DNA of 64,000 bases, from contig CM046298.1 in NCBI GenBank assembly GCA_025267735.1, positions 27,225,866 through 27,289,865 of the forward strand. The letters run 5' to 3'. Position 1 is the first letter of the stretch. Each line of letters begins with the position of its first letter. This DNA comes from Mactra quadrangularis. Taxonomy: Eukaryota; Mollusca; Bivalvia; Venerida; Mactridae. The position numbers were made by a program, and so were the translations under genes. The notes beneath the pieces were generated by a model, which was given only the letters and a program-made list of their open reading frames with translations, searched no databases and was not told where the DNA came from. Below, one piece after another: positions 50,751 through 63,506 of the stretch.

Positions 50751-51236
50751 TGTATTCATCTTATCTTAAATGTGTAAACGGATAGTAATCTATCAAAATA
50801 TATCATTTATGGTATCAATTAACACTTATCATATCCCACTGTTTCCTTTGAACAAAGAACTATCTGACAGTCGATCAATCATTTGTCATGTCACAATTCT
50901 ATAGTATAAACTTGGGTATCCAATATTATTCAAAACGCATTTCCTATGGTTTCAAATAACTTATCGTACTCAGTGGAGCACTATTTACAAAATAGTTTTA
51001 TAACCATCATTTATTGTTTTAACTTTCCATTGTCATTTAATACAAAACACTGTTCCAAATATCAAACATCCACATGTTATTTCCAATAAGAAACTATCAT
51101 AAAACATAATCCAATATTTTCCAATATGAAGTCCCAGTTTGTTATTTAATTATTAAATAACGTTATCTATATTAACTGCATATTGTGTTGCAGAAGGAGA
51201 ATGACTAAATTGATTCTATATTATTCAGTTATCTAA

Positions 51237-51281
51237 CTATAAACTATATTTGGAGGCGGACGAAACTTATTGGACTATTGC
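51237..51281 (-). pseudogene. 15-codon terminal exon, U2 copy with early stop
   Basis: Acceptor TTTCCTGTAG|GCA. It reads AIVQ, then TAA, then VSSASKYSL-stop. The early stop breaks this copy while the acceptor and final stop remain. Confidence 0.4.
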
Positions 51282-53185
51282 CTACAGGAAATATGTTTAC
51301 GATTAATTCATTCTTTGAACAAACTGAGGAAAATGCGTATTTCTTTTCTTAACAGTCCCAAAGGACCTTTGCTCGTAATATATGGGAACAACATTGTATC
51401 AATTTTGGCAACATGGATCAATGTTCTATTAGTGGTACAAGCATTTTCCACAAGTTGTTTTGGCTATAATGGCAAGATGATTTACAATGGTAAAATTGAG
51501 CTTCGGGAAAGCAAAGATATACAACTATCATATTACACCAAATATACATCATATCAAAAGGTTTAACTATTAGTTTTAAAGAATATATTCTATTTTCTAT
51601 GTTAGATAATTGAAATTCTAAAGCTGATTTAACACTCAATGGAAAAGGCATTAATGATATTTAAATAAAGCTTCAGAAGTTAAATTGGACGTTTGTGTGA
51701 AAGCAGTGTTTGTGAAGAGATAAAAACTTATGGTTGAAAAGCTTGTAATGAACTGTAAAAGACATGTTCAATTGTTCAACTATACAATGCCACTGAATCA
51801 ATTGCACTTATTTTACATTGAAACTTGTTGGCCAAACAATATTGATTAATTATATGCAAATTAATGACATGTAGTCTGAAAATGGAATTAATGTTGTTAT
51901 TCTATACTATAAGTGGACACTACTTTCAATCTAGACATGACAACGATGACATAATCTGGTGGTGACAGTAAGACATTTTTCTTAATTGACATTGAAACGT
52001 TAATTGCAGTAAGTGTTTATTGATTATGTCATTATCGTATTAAATCAATTGTCGTCCAGACTTTAACAGTCTCTCTTAAGACATCGAACCATATTACAAA
52101 CTATAACGACGTTTACATAATAGTATCTTCGAAATATTCTGACGACATCTAATCCCTTAGAGCATTATAACATAAAATATATTTACATATATTTCTGTTT
52201 AGTTTATTACATTGATATAATCCCAAAATTCTGCAATATCTTCACTGTGGTATCGTATCTAACAAATAAGTATACGAACAAAAACGATAAAACACTTCTT
52301 TGCAGAGATTTTCCTTATGATGCTATGTTGAGAAATAGATAATAAATCTGACAACTATGAAATATTTATGAGCATTAAGTTATATTCCACATGTGTTACG
52401 ACTTATTTTATTTGTTTCTTATATGTTTTAAATTATTTCAAAATCTTCTGTATGTAATGCAATTTGTTTTATATCCCAATTAGCTATATGTAAAAATTTA
52501 TTAATGAAGAGTTGAGAATTTAAGCTATTTAACATTTTGAAAATGAGTTTTAATTATTTTAGATATGTTTTGTAACTTCGATACAATATATTATGTAAGA
52601 AACTAGGGTAAAATGCATTAAACACATATCCTTCTTCAAAATGTAAGGTAAAGTATGGAGAATAGCTACCTGTGTAAAAAATTTAAGTATTGTAACAACT
52701 CATCATAGTATCATAGTAGCTTATTCCAGACCCCGGTAGCGCATGGTGGCTTATCCCAATAGTTTTAAAAGGAATGCGATATAAACTTAACCATATTTAT
52801 AAAACTGCACTCTTTCCACAGGACAAATATCCCTTCGAAAAAAGGAGCCACATTCTGTTCTATCCAACAAATATGCTCTTGGGGCAAATCAGCTTTCATC
52901 CCATTTGACTTTCTACATGTCTGCTTTCAATGGCAATGTCATTCTCAGACAATTTCAAAACAGTGAGATAGAAGTTTAACAGCAACAATTGACAAGTGAA
53001 AAAATTAGATCTTATATAAACAATGCTTTACATTTATAATAATAGTTTTTCCCAATACAGTATGTCAAGAGATCCAGACATTGAACCAATTACCTCAACA
53101 TCTGATCATGTAATATTGAACCATATACTCTTCATTTATCACGCAAGTAACGTTGTTTTATTGAAAGATCACTTTAGGTCAAAAC

Positions 53186-53394
53186 AATAGACTTAATTCG
53201 GAACTCAAATTTGGGGGTTTTTCCGTCCGTGCGATGTAGGTACAAACAAAGTTTGTTACACATTATTGATGAAAATCACGAAATATGGATTAAATCCTAT
53301 TGTTCTTTGTACACGTGTTTTCATTGTAACAGTGAAAGTTTGTTTGTACCTACATGGAAAAACCCAAATATTTGAATTCCGGATATAGTCTATT
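53186..53394. mobile_element. fold-back MITE inserted in U3
   Basis: Left arm AATAGACTTAATTCGGAACT...GTTTTTCC...GATGTAGGTACAAACAAA is matched in reverse by TTTGTTTGTACCTACATGGA...CCGGATATAGTCTATT. U5 lacks it between CACGCAAGTAA and GTTACAATTTATT. The arms are about 65 bp around a loop of about 75 bp. The target duplication is unclear. Confidence 0.6.
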
Positions 53395-53403
53395 AGATAG
53401 GAG

Positions 53404-53460
53404 TTACAATTTATTAAAATAATTGAAACATAAACGATCCAGGTCAAAATTGTTCTCCGT
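53404..53460 (-). CDS. terminal exon, F-D-L-D-R-L type, U3
   Basis: Acceptor CTAAATATTAG|ACG, phase 0. It encodes TENNFDLDRLCFNYFNKL-stop. FDL(D/N)RL is kept in three copies (also 56874 and 62177) with silent changes in Asp, Leu and Arg codons, so this is the coding frame. No matching first exon is seen in U3. Confidence 0.42.
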   Translation of the reverse strand, partial: TENNFDLDRLCFNYFNKL

Positions 53461-54746
53461 CTAATATTTAGCGAAATCAAGGAAATTGAACTTAATAATA
53501 TCGAAAATGATCGGCAAATCCAATAACTGAACAAATATGATTGTTGCAACTACAAACATCAATAGTTCTCAATCAACGGATTGCAATGTAAGCGAATGTC
53601 ATGAGACGACAGTTAATATTATGTTACAAGTTTCCATATTATTTTGAGTCAATTATGTATATTTGTGTGTTAACAATACTCACTTGGCAATTTATAAGGT
53701 CCATTGTATACAAAAATCACTTTTAACTGTTTAATTTTTACTTTGAAAGATTTGACAAGTTTTGTCGTAATAACCAGTAATGCTGTACGTAAAAGAAAAC
53801 AGTAAAAAGTGCTTTTCGTTTAGTATAACGATAGGTTTCAAGACAACTATACAATTATCAAGTTATCTTACGACTAGACGCTTTTATAAAACGAATAAGA
53901 AACCCATAAATAATAATATATCATAGTCCAGGCTTAAATGTTAGACTAAGATCAGTCCGACGAGAATATATGCATAAGTTTATTTTGTTTCTTCGAGAAA
54001 TCAATGCAATTTGACAACGTGATAAGAAACAAATATAATAAATGTCATAATTAATATTGACGATGCAACTGAACTTGTATCACAGATTAATGGTAACTTT
54101 TAAGATACATTTTTGTTTTTAGGATTAATTATATAATAAAATCTTAAGTCATTACTTATTAATCGTGAGAAGAGCTAGATCTTTTTGTCTATAAATATTT
54201 AAACTGATATATGAGGCTTTTAATTATCAATGCTTGTTATAATGTTATATAACCTATTTCATTATTGTAAATCCAAGTTCTAAAACTAGTTTGAAAATAG
54301 CGTTTTAAATCATAAATGAGTCATATTAATGTCATGAACAAAGTGTAATGATTTGTCTCGTTGGAAGACCAATTAGTTTTATATAAAAATACGCAATTAT
54401 ATGAAAGTCAGTTTGTAGTAAAATGAAAAAGAACACAAATCTACAACTTCAAGAAGTGAATCTCAATAAAGTCACCAAAGAAGATCGTTGCTATAACAAT
54501 ACATTCAAGGGTACATATAAACATGACATGAAAAACAAATATCACAGAAATATTAAATTCATGTCGGTATCAAAATGTTCAGTCAATGAAACTTCCACAG
54601 GTTATATTCAATAAGCAAACATCAGGAAAAATATAATCTAATTTGTTCCAATATGCAGTCCAAATTTGTTATTAAATGATTAAACACCACCTATAACATC
54701 TGTATATTGAGTTAAAGTAGATTATCTATAAAATTCAGTTATATTT

Positions 54747-54791
54747 TTATAAACCATATTTGGAGGGCGTTGGAACATATTGGACCATTGC
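54747..54791 (-). CDS. 15-codon terminal exon, U3 copy
   Basis: Acceptor ATTCATTGTAG|GCA. It encodes AMVQYVPTPSKYGL-stop (TAA). Same length and stop position as the copies at 37009, 51237 and 63507. Confidence 0.42.
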   Translation of the reverse strand, partial: AMVQYVPTPSKYGL

Positions 54792-54972
54792 CTACAATGA
54801 ATGTTTTACGATGAATTAATTCTCTGAACTAATGGAGAGGAATGGGCGAATTTCTTTTCTAAACAGCCCCTAGAGACGTCTGTTCGTGATGTAAGGTAAT
54901 GGCGTGGATTACTACATTGCATACTTGCATTATGGTAGATGTTAAAATTTGTTGTAGACATTTTCCTCGGGT

Positions 54973-55118
54973 CGCTGACGAAAGTATGCGCTTAGTAGTT
55001 AGTTAACAGCAAAATCCAGAGATTTAGCCTTTCCAGAAGCAGTGAGTAGGTTGACTGACCATCGTTATATGATCCGTTTAATGTGTTGTTACGGCGCTAA
55101 AACAAACAAAAACAAACG
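54973..55118 (+). mobile_element. SINE, U3 copy
   Basis: CGCTGACGAAAGTATGCGCT through TTGTTACGGCGCTAAAACAA. The same element is in U5 (63748), so it inserted before U3 and U5 split. Confidence 0.6.
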
Positions 55119-56873
55119 TTTTTCTCAGACTGTGTGGGTCGCAGCGGATTTGTAAAAAATGAAGATCAGAGGTTTGGTTCGTATTAGTTTCATAACTCGA
55201 AATATAAACATGGTATAATGAAATTCCCAAACATCAAAAAGCCAAACTCTATTCTATTTTGTAGCTCAATGAACACGCAACAATAATTTATTATAAAGCA
55301 TATCAAACAAATCGCTATTCTTTTATCCAAATATATATTAAGACTAATCTGAACGAATGGAAAGTTGATAGGTCGTTTGCTATTAGCGACTAATGCTGGT
55401 GTTATGCACATGAAATGATTCGCTATGCGCTGATTAAAACAACAGATATACCAAACCATGTAGACAGTTAATGGAATCGTATGATTAACAAAATTGACGC
55501 TAAAACATTTTCATTTCGAAAATTTTAATGAATTTGAATTTTCTGTAAATTTGATATATATTTGAATAACAACTTGATTTTGTGCATAGAAATTCATGGT
55601 ACACAGTCGGAATATGGAAATAATAATGTTATGACATAAGGTTGCTTGAACTTCTGTCTAGACTAACTAACGATGAAATGTTTGTCTGATGGTGACAGTT
55701 AAATATGTTTTATGTGTTTATAGATTACATTATTATCTTCTCAAATCTATTACCAAATTTTAAGCAGCCTCTCTCAAGACGTCGAAAAATATCAGGAACT
55801 AAAACGACGTCTACATAACAATACGAGCGTATTTATGTAAGAACTGACGACATTTTTACCCAAGAATATTGTTCCTTCAAAATATGATTACATACTAGTA
55901 CATTACATGTTTTGTTTTGTTTACAGTTCGTACAAATAAACAAAATTCTCTTTATGTAAACAATAGAATGAACTAATCCACAACAGGAAAGTTCAATATG
56001 ACAATAAAATATCATTAAGTATTAATTTTAATATATGTATATCTGCGTGTCTTGTGGGCGGTGATTTATTTGCCAAAAAAACTTTACAGCCTTTATTCGC
56101 AATACTGTCCTACATTTGGAATGGATTAGTTATTTAGTTATTTTAAATTTTACACAAAAACGTAATGTTATACTGTACGCACTATAGTACATGGTTTAAT
56201 CCTGATACTGTATAAAGGTTATTTTTATGTATCAAAAAGGAAAGTATAGGAACATCAGCGTTGTAACAGTATATTTTTAGAAAATATAACTCTTTACAAA
56301 ACAAATAAAAACATACATAAACGTTGCAATTACTCTTAGTGAAAAATGACTATTATCATAATGTTTTTGTTAAAATATAAACAAAATGTTTAAAAACTCA
56401 TTTTCCTGCCATTTGGCTAATTCCACTCATATACTTGGTATTATAAAAACCATTTAAAAACCATAAATCATGTTTAATTACTTATGTCCTATAAAATAGG
56501 TTTCAAATCCCAATTAGTAATACATAGACGCGATCATTCTGCAAATGATAGAGTTTAATAGTTAATCATACAAAATGACATTAAATACAGTTTGTAATTT
56601 CTTCATGTAAATTTAATTTCTAAAAACCTTAAAGAAACATAAGCAATAACATGAGAAAAAGCGAATTTGAATAATGGAAAACACACATAAGGTTCCAATA
56701 TTTAAGACACTAGTAACACGAATATTGATGATACATTTATTTATTTATACGGAAAGATAACTCATTGCAAGACATCAAGTAAAAGTATATTAAAAAGCTT
56801 CAGACATAGAATCAATGACCTACACATTTCATCATGCAATCATGGGTCAATGACTTCCCACATAACACGCAAG

Positions 56874-56940
56874 TCAAGTGTTCCATACAAAACATAATAT
56901 ATTAGTTAGACTTAAGCGGTCTAGATCAAATGTTTTGCTA
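56874..56940 (-). CDS. terminal exon, F-D-L-D-R-L type, U4
   Basis: Acceptor TATTTTCAGACAG|T, phase 2. It encodes SKTFDLDRLSLTNILCFV, then WNT-stop. It joins in frame to the first exon at 58295-58344, giving a 39-residue protein. An alternative AG four bases earlier would hit a stop at once. Confidence 0.42.
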
Positions 56941-57852
56941 CTGTCTGAAAATAAGCAAAACTGAATGAATCGTTACAGTAAATAGCTAAGACAATAATCG
57001 CATGGAGAACTAGATCGTTTCTTTTCGAATAAATGCCAAGAGGTCCTAGGTCTAGCTCCTTATTATATTACATAAATACAGTAAAGACAAACGAGGTTCT
57101 ATGGAAATGCATTACCGTTGTTCAATGTTGTATGAAATCACAAAAATGCTTAAATACACATCATGGGAGACAATATATTGTGTCTTAATCAAACGTAACA
57201 TTGTGCATAATGGTACGAATTAAGTTTCAGACGGACATAAGACGTTCATTAGATAATTTTAATTTTAGATTGCATTAGCTTAAATTAAAACCTTGGAATT
57301 TACAAAAAGCTTTCACTTTATACATAGTTTTCAAATAGTTTGATGCGTAAACTGCACAGGTGAATTTGAGAAACGTCTAAACACCTGCGATTTACATAAA
57401 TATCAGTGAAGATTCGAAGTGTTGTTAATGTTAATAAAACTGACTTGTAACTTTATTTTTTACAAATCTTTTTAACACTTGTCTTACAATTTGTAATTTC
57501 AGATTGTCTGACTTAAACGTGTGATTCTTAGCTTCATCCAGAAAGCAAATGACTTTGAAATATTTTTAGAATTCATTATGTATCTAGTTCTTGAAAACTA
57601 ATTACTCCTTATTTCTAATTCAATGAAAACAGGTTTGAAGAACATGGAATACTACCATGCTCATAGTTACGTTTATATAGTTTACATCAATATTTGGAAA
57701 GTAATATGTAAATAGGTTGATCAGACAAGCACTGAATTAATGGTTGCAATGTTTTGTACAATATGTTTAGCCATTAATTTATCAAATGATAACACATTTT
57801 CAAATTAGTCATTTTTATAAAGTCAATTTTCCTCCATTAATAAGGTATATAG

Positions 57853-57990
57853 AGAAGTTTTCGGCCTTGTGGAAGGGTATGTGAGTACTGATTATAGACA
57901 AGGTTCCATGAAAGCTAGGTTAGGTGCGCTTAATGCTGTTATATAACCTATTCAATGTGTTACTACGGTGTTAAACCCAACAAAAAGATA
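57853..57990 (+). mobile_element. SINE, diverged copy
   Basis: TTGTGGAAGGGTATGTGAGT, then ACTGATTATAGACAAGG, then ACTACGGTGTTAAACCCAAC and an A-rich tail. It matches 17013-17150. It sits in the intron of the U4 gene. Confidence 0.5.
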
Positions 57991-58294
57991 ATTAAAATGT
58001 ATACATTACTTTAACATGTGATCATGAACTTAACCTCAATATCCCATTCATAGCTCTCATGAATGTATTAGATTTTGTACTTTTTTAAGAAATACGTAGT
58101 GCTTTGCGTTTCATGCAATATTTCAAGTACTATGAAGTTTTTAAATCTAAGATCATACATTTCGTTTGTAGAATACTTGTAAAAATGAAATTTGTCAAGA
58201 CGATACGAGATGTTACATGCGTATACAAGAACATTACATTCAGTTAAAATATTACAGCAATTTACTAAAATCATCATGCTGGGATATTACTTAC

Positions 58295-58344
58295 ATTTCC
58301 ATATCTGTCATCAAAGGTGTAAATTCCTCACTTTTATTAGACAT
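58295..58344 (-). CDS. first coding exon, microprotein gene of U4
   Basis: ATG opens MSNKSEEFTPLMTDME plus AT and donor GTAAGT, 50 nt, phase 2. It is three codons longer at the start than the gene A exon, and SEEFTPL is intact. It is the most diverged first exon of the set, so the kept motif is informative. Confidence 0.52.
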
Positions 58345-58899
58345 AATAAGTCAGCCGTTGTATATGATGTTAAATCCTAAATGTAAGTGAATTATTCCTT
58401 CACATGTAATGGTATATTATTACACACGATTATTATTTTTTAAGAACTGAACGTTGAGATGTAACTTATTATGAGAGATGACAACGGTATAACTAACAAA
58501 ATATGTTGTTCTGTAAAATTATTGCCATAACATTTCAATTTGATACAGCTAGTGTATGTTTATTATTGTACTGATACTTTAAAGATACATTTTGATAATT
58601 GCCAACGCATAAATGAAAGTATATTCACAAATTATCTTCAAAAAAAAGCTAATAAGCTTAACGAAACAAACATATTTTACATATTTACATGCATTGTTGT
58701 AAACAATAACCCAACAAAAAAAATGCTTATCGTATATTTCCAAATACAATTTTTAAATTGCATATCCATATGTACTAAGCATCAAAATTATTTCGATTCT
58801 ATAATTGATTTGAAACACGCGCACTGTGATAGAGATGTTATGTTTCTAATAACAAAGAACTCTCAACTTGCTCAAAATTGAAATGCGAGATACCAAAAG

Positions 58900-60240
58900 T
58901 TAATTTCGAAACATCATTAGGTTTATATCCAAAATTTCGAACCCTATGCAAAATAATGCATGTGTTTTGATGTCTAATACGTTTCAATCATGTATTTATA
59001 TTGGCAAACATCGGAAGAATGATATCTCTGAAAGTATCACTTTTATTATTCAATATATGTGTGCTAACGTAAACATGTTCAGGCATATTGTTTTGTTTAT
59101 TTGTTTGTAATTTGTTTTATGACAATTTAACATGTTATTGGTTATATCATACTATACTGTAATTACTTCCATATGTCATTAAATATATATCGTCTCGATA
59201 TATGTCGATTTTTAAAACAAAAAACGCACTAAATATTATAAACTCAAGTTTATTTGAAGAGAAATTCCATATGGCCAATTATAACTGTAAAAATGTAGTT
59301 AATTTGCATTTTCGTTTATTTGCACAAACAAATACTACATGTACACTTTTAATTGCTTTTTAAAAACGTTTATTAAAAATATAGAAATACATCGACAGTA
59401 AAACAATCATTACATTGATATAAACACTTTAGCATTTACAAACACATGCAATGACCTTCTTGATTTATTACAAGCATGTTTATTACGTTCGTATCAAAGT
59501 CTGTTCAGCGAACCATTTGTATGCCCAGATATAAATCATAATCATTTTAATATAGATGTTCAGTACGAATATAAAGATTTGCCAATGTCTTCCTGTAGTC
59601 TGGAATTTCGACGTTATCATAAAAATCGAAACTTTTTACTTACTTGTCACTGAACATATCTGCAGCGATATCTAATCACTGTACATTTTCACTTACAACC
59701 TAACTGAATATATCATCTGATGAAAACAAATTAAAATTATGGTATAGTCATTTAGTATTGATTTTACATTATATAGTCTATTACAAATGTTTCGGTTAGT
59801 AAAATGGTAGCATTGACCAATATGTTATAATGCACGCTCCCTTCGCAGTTCAGTGAATACTCTACTGTTACTTCACACGGTAAAACGAGTTAAACTTTCA
59901 ACCGATGCACAAGAGAGTAGTAATAATGTACAGATTTGTGATATTTGGAAGAAATACGTGTAAAATATATACATAATATATAAGGAGGTCGCGATCCTCC
60001 ACATTGTTCCACATAATATTTAACGGTCTATTTTATAATCATGTTTCAATCGATGTTTCAATGATGTAGCACACTATTTGAAAGCAGTTCCATTATACAA
60101 AAATGTTTCAAACACATTAAAGTTGTAATTGACATTTGTAACATAGTAGAAATGGTGTCTGGTATGCTTGCCTACAAGTTCTAGTATTACTTTAAAACAT
60201 ATAAGGTGTACAAATACCGTGACAGTTACAATATTGAAAC
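58900..60240. other. U4, no gene seen
   Basis: AT-rich. A very short start-like stretch at 59640-59670 (M-F-S-D plus AA, then GTAAGT on the minus strand) is too short to call. Confidence 0.4.
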
Positions 60241-60248
60241 ATTCTTCA

Positions 60249-60361
60249 CCTATGGTGGCTAAATAACGCGATGTGGCATTGTCGTCCCGCGGGCGCAACA
60301 TAAAAATACGAAAGTACGACCAAATGTCTTCTGTCGCGTCTTCGTCCCGCAAAACGTCATG
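60249..60361 (-). repeat. GC-rich dispersed-repeat remnant
   Basis: Minus-strand GACGAAGACGCGACAGAAG, then TTGCGCCCGCGGGACGACAA, then TGCCACATCGCGTTATTTAG and CCACCATAGG. The alternating GCGA/CGCG style stands out from the AT-rich surroundings and recalls a repeat widespread in mollusc and other invertebrate genomes. The open frame through it (start MHDVLRDEDATEDIW) is probably a by-product. Confidence 0.4.
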
Positions 60362-62030
60362 CAATTAAACAATCATAAGAGAATTTAATCATTAGTCGTG
60401 CTTTTGTCTGAGAGATAAACAGCTTTACATGTGACTCCGCTATGCTGTCGATGTCTACTAATATGCCATGTGCAAGCGGAAAATTTCGTAAACTAATAAA
60501 CGTACCGCCTGGCATAACTAGAGACGTTAAGGTTTAGGAATTGTGCAAATAAACTTGTCGCCAAATTTTTTCTATGGCGCATTATCTATCTAGTTAAGTA
60601 AGATTGTTTTTACTATTGCAAAACATTAATTGATCCTTTGTGCATATCTGTTTAGTTCCTAAAAGTAAACTGTTGTGCTTGTTATTGAATGGGTTCCAAT
60701 CTTTGCTACCTACAAAAGTTGTATATACCATTATCGATGAATAAATTGGAGACGGACAGAAGTTCTGGACTCCTGGTATGCAATTTCTAAAACACCAAGC
60801 ATATTTTGCTACCTAAGCAAACATTAGTTACCAAGCATTTGGGACAATATCAATGAAGCTCATTTTTATCTTCTAAAATTAAAAAGGAGATAAACAGAGG
60901 TCCTGATCTGTTTTATACAAACTACCAAGCGACCTCTGATAAGTATTTTATGAGTATATGAGACATAAAGATATATTTGCTGCTAACCATTAACCGATTG
61001 ATTAGGTTGAGGTAATCTTTCGCCATAATCAACCACACAACTATCAGTAAAGTTCAAAGCTTTGTTATCGACTTAGTCACTCTCAGAAGTGTCAAATATT
61101 AGATACAAGAAATAGTATTCAAACAATCATACAATGTACTTAAGATAGCACATATGAAATGATATGAAAAACATCAAATGTAAACATTAAAAGCACAATA
61201 TACTCAAACGCTTTCAAAAATTCGGCTTAATTATTTGATCAACATTTGTTGATTCTCAGATGTTTTGTAATAATAATTAATTAGGCATACCTCAGTTCTA
61301 CTCTTGAACTTAAGTTCAATGAAAAGTATGGTTTAAATTTATTTAACGCTATACGCAAGAAATTTAGTTTCAAATTCGATATAAATCTGTCAATATTTAT
61401 TTCCATTTACTAAGTGGTTTTAAATTGCATGGAAAGACATGTCGTCGAGCATTTAACTAAGCATAGAATTAAAACTTCATTGAATTAGTAAATGAAGGTA
61501 ATGTATATTTATTCATAATTGGGTCATTGAAATTTATATAAAAATTGACAGCGGTTAAGTAAACCAATAGAAAAGTGCTGGCCCCCAGTAGAACAGATAT
61601 CGTTCTCAAGTTTGTCCTCATTCTCTTATATATTCACAATTTCTTTCATGAATATTCGTTTGTGTGCGATACTTCAATATAACCAGAGAATAATCTATTA
61701 AACACAAATGGTTCAATGTTTCAATTTCGTCATTACATAACTTTCATGAGCGGTTATATCGTTAAAGTAAAAAACACAAATTTAATTAGAAATATCGCTA
61801 AGTTTTAATGCTATTCAGCATTAATGTTTCTATTTATTATATAACTTTTATGTGTTAGTATACCGTGAAAAAATCAACACAAATCTAATTAAACCATACA
61901 TAATATTTATTGGAGCTATTTGAGATCGTAAACCTTTTTCAATAATATTGAATATGTTTTGTAATTTTGACACAACATATAGTGAAAGCAATTTGGGATA
62001 AAATACATTTAAGCACTTTTTCTTATTCTT
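60362..62030. other. right part of U4, no gene seen
   Basis: Ends with the unit-border block TTTTGTAATTTTGACACAAC, related to 38837 and 52568. No coding signal found. Confidence 0.4.
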
Positions 62031-62176
62031 AATATATTTCCCAATATTATATAAAGTATATCAAGATATCCAGTCATTGAACCAACATCTGATCGTGTAA
62101 TATTGGACCATTTACTTTTCAAGTATCACGCAAGTAAGAGATGATTCTTTTTTAAGTAAAAAATTTTGTAAAGTGT

Positions 62177-62233
62177 TACAATTTATTGAGAAGATTGAAA
62201 CGTAAACGATTCAGATCAAAATTGTTCCCCGTC
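62177..62233 (-). CDS. terminal exon, F-D-L-N-R-L type, U5
   Basis: Acceptor CTTAATATTAG|ACG, phase 0. It encodes TGNNFDLNRLRFNLLNKL-stop, the same length as the U3 copy. Its first exon would lie beyond 64000. Confidence 0.4.
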
Positions 62234-63506
62234 TAATATTAAGCGAAATCAAAGAAATCGTAATGGCAAAAGCGAGTTTGGTGACTGTTAAGATGCTTGA
62301 GTTACACAAAAAGGTAAATGCAAATTCAAGGTTACTAGGACTTGAACTTAATCATATCACACACTGATTGACAAATCAAAACGGTCTACATGAAAATTCA
62401 TTGTTAAAACACTCGTTTAAAACACGATATAACATTTACTTAATTTTAATTTGTTTTTGCATGATGAATTGTATCATTTTTCGCAACGATTATTTCTATT
62501 TGTTTTGTCTACAAATTTAAAGATTGAATAATCGAAACGTAAACAAACAAAATTAGCATTTCCAAATACTTTCACTATACTGTGATTTGTCTAATATATC
62601 TTTATTTCAATCATTTGCGGAACATGCTAGTAAAAAAACAATGTAAACTTTAGATGTTTTGTCTAAAATATTCGCAGCATATGCGATTTAGATTAATATC
62701 ATTGAACAATTTAAGTGTCGATGATGTAAATAACTGACTCGTTTGTTGTTACCTGTAATATATACATGTATATGAGAATATGTTCAACACGGCCCATATT
62801 GTGATAAAACTAAGTTGCTAAGAACTGGTGCTGTTTTGATGATTTAAACAAGTCTTTAAGATAGTTAAACTCGGGAAACAGTCAGTATCGAATGTAAAAA
62901 TAAAATAAGCTGGAAGTTGAACACAATAACTACAAAACAATGATCCCTACAACTACAGACAGTAATATTTCTCATATCAAGGGATAGCAATGTAATCGAT
63001 TGTCATTACTGCAAGATAATAGTAAATACGAATATTCTTTCATAATAATCTTTTAATTTTGTTTATTTTGTACAGTTTAAAAGGCCAAAGCTAGAAATGT
63101 TATGTCTATATATTATATTGAGCTTAATTACTTATAATATGTCGACTTCACACATTTGTCACATTATAAGGTCCATTATATACAAAAGCACTTTTCACTT
63201 TTAATTTTTTACTATGAAAGATTTGACAGATTGTGCTACAATAACCAGTACTGTTGTACTGCGGTGGACATTTCTATCATACATGCAAGAGATACTGACA
63301 TAGAAATTCAGTTCGATATCAAAATGTTCAATCAGTCAAACTACCACGTGTTTTATCCAATCAGCAAACAATAGAAAAACTATAATCTAATTTGTTTAAA
63401 TATGCAGTCCAAATTTGTTAAATTTTGGTAAATGATTAAATACCGTTATCTATATCATCTGAATTTAGAGTTAAAGTAGATTATCTACATAATTTCAGTT
63501 ATATTT

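Larger units (their letters stand above)
38950..52650. repeat. tandem segmental duplication, copy U2
   Basis: Second copy of the 14 kb unit. Compared with U1 it lacks the hAT-like element, no pogo-like element is recognised in it, and it also lacks about 400 bp around 45110. It has about 100 bp extra near 38990-39085, about 130 bp near 45330 and about 95 bp near 46205. The unit ends where sequence related to TTTTGTAACTTCGATACAAT is found. Confidence 0.85.
53040..55320. repeat. duplicated block U3, matching 62036-64000
   Basis: Shared anchors: ACATCTGATCATGTAATATT (53099) against ACATCTGATCGTGTAATATT (62083); ATAAGGTCCATTGTATAC against 63168; the SKY exon; a SINE; and GAACACGCAACAATAAT at the end. 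The offset grows from about 9.0 to 8.7 kb because of insertions. This duplication looks older than U1/U2. Confidence 0.75.

Noticed and set aside
54423..54614. Plus-strand 63-codon frame starting MKKNTNLQLQEVNL
   Set aside because: The U5 counterpart (about 63290-63373) is read in a different frame, so conservation is not at protein level.
60074..60364. Minus-strand 96-codon frame starting MHDVLRDEDATEDIW
   Set aside because: The coding look comes from a GC-rich dispersed repeat; the rest is AT-rich and shows no domain.
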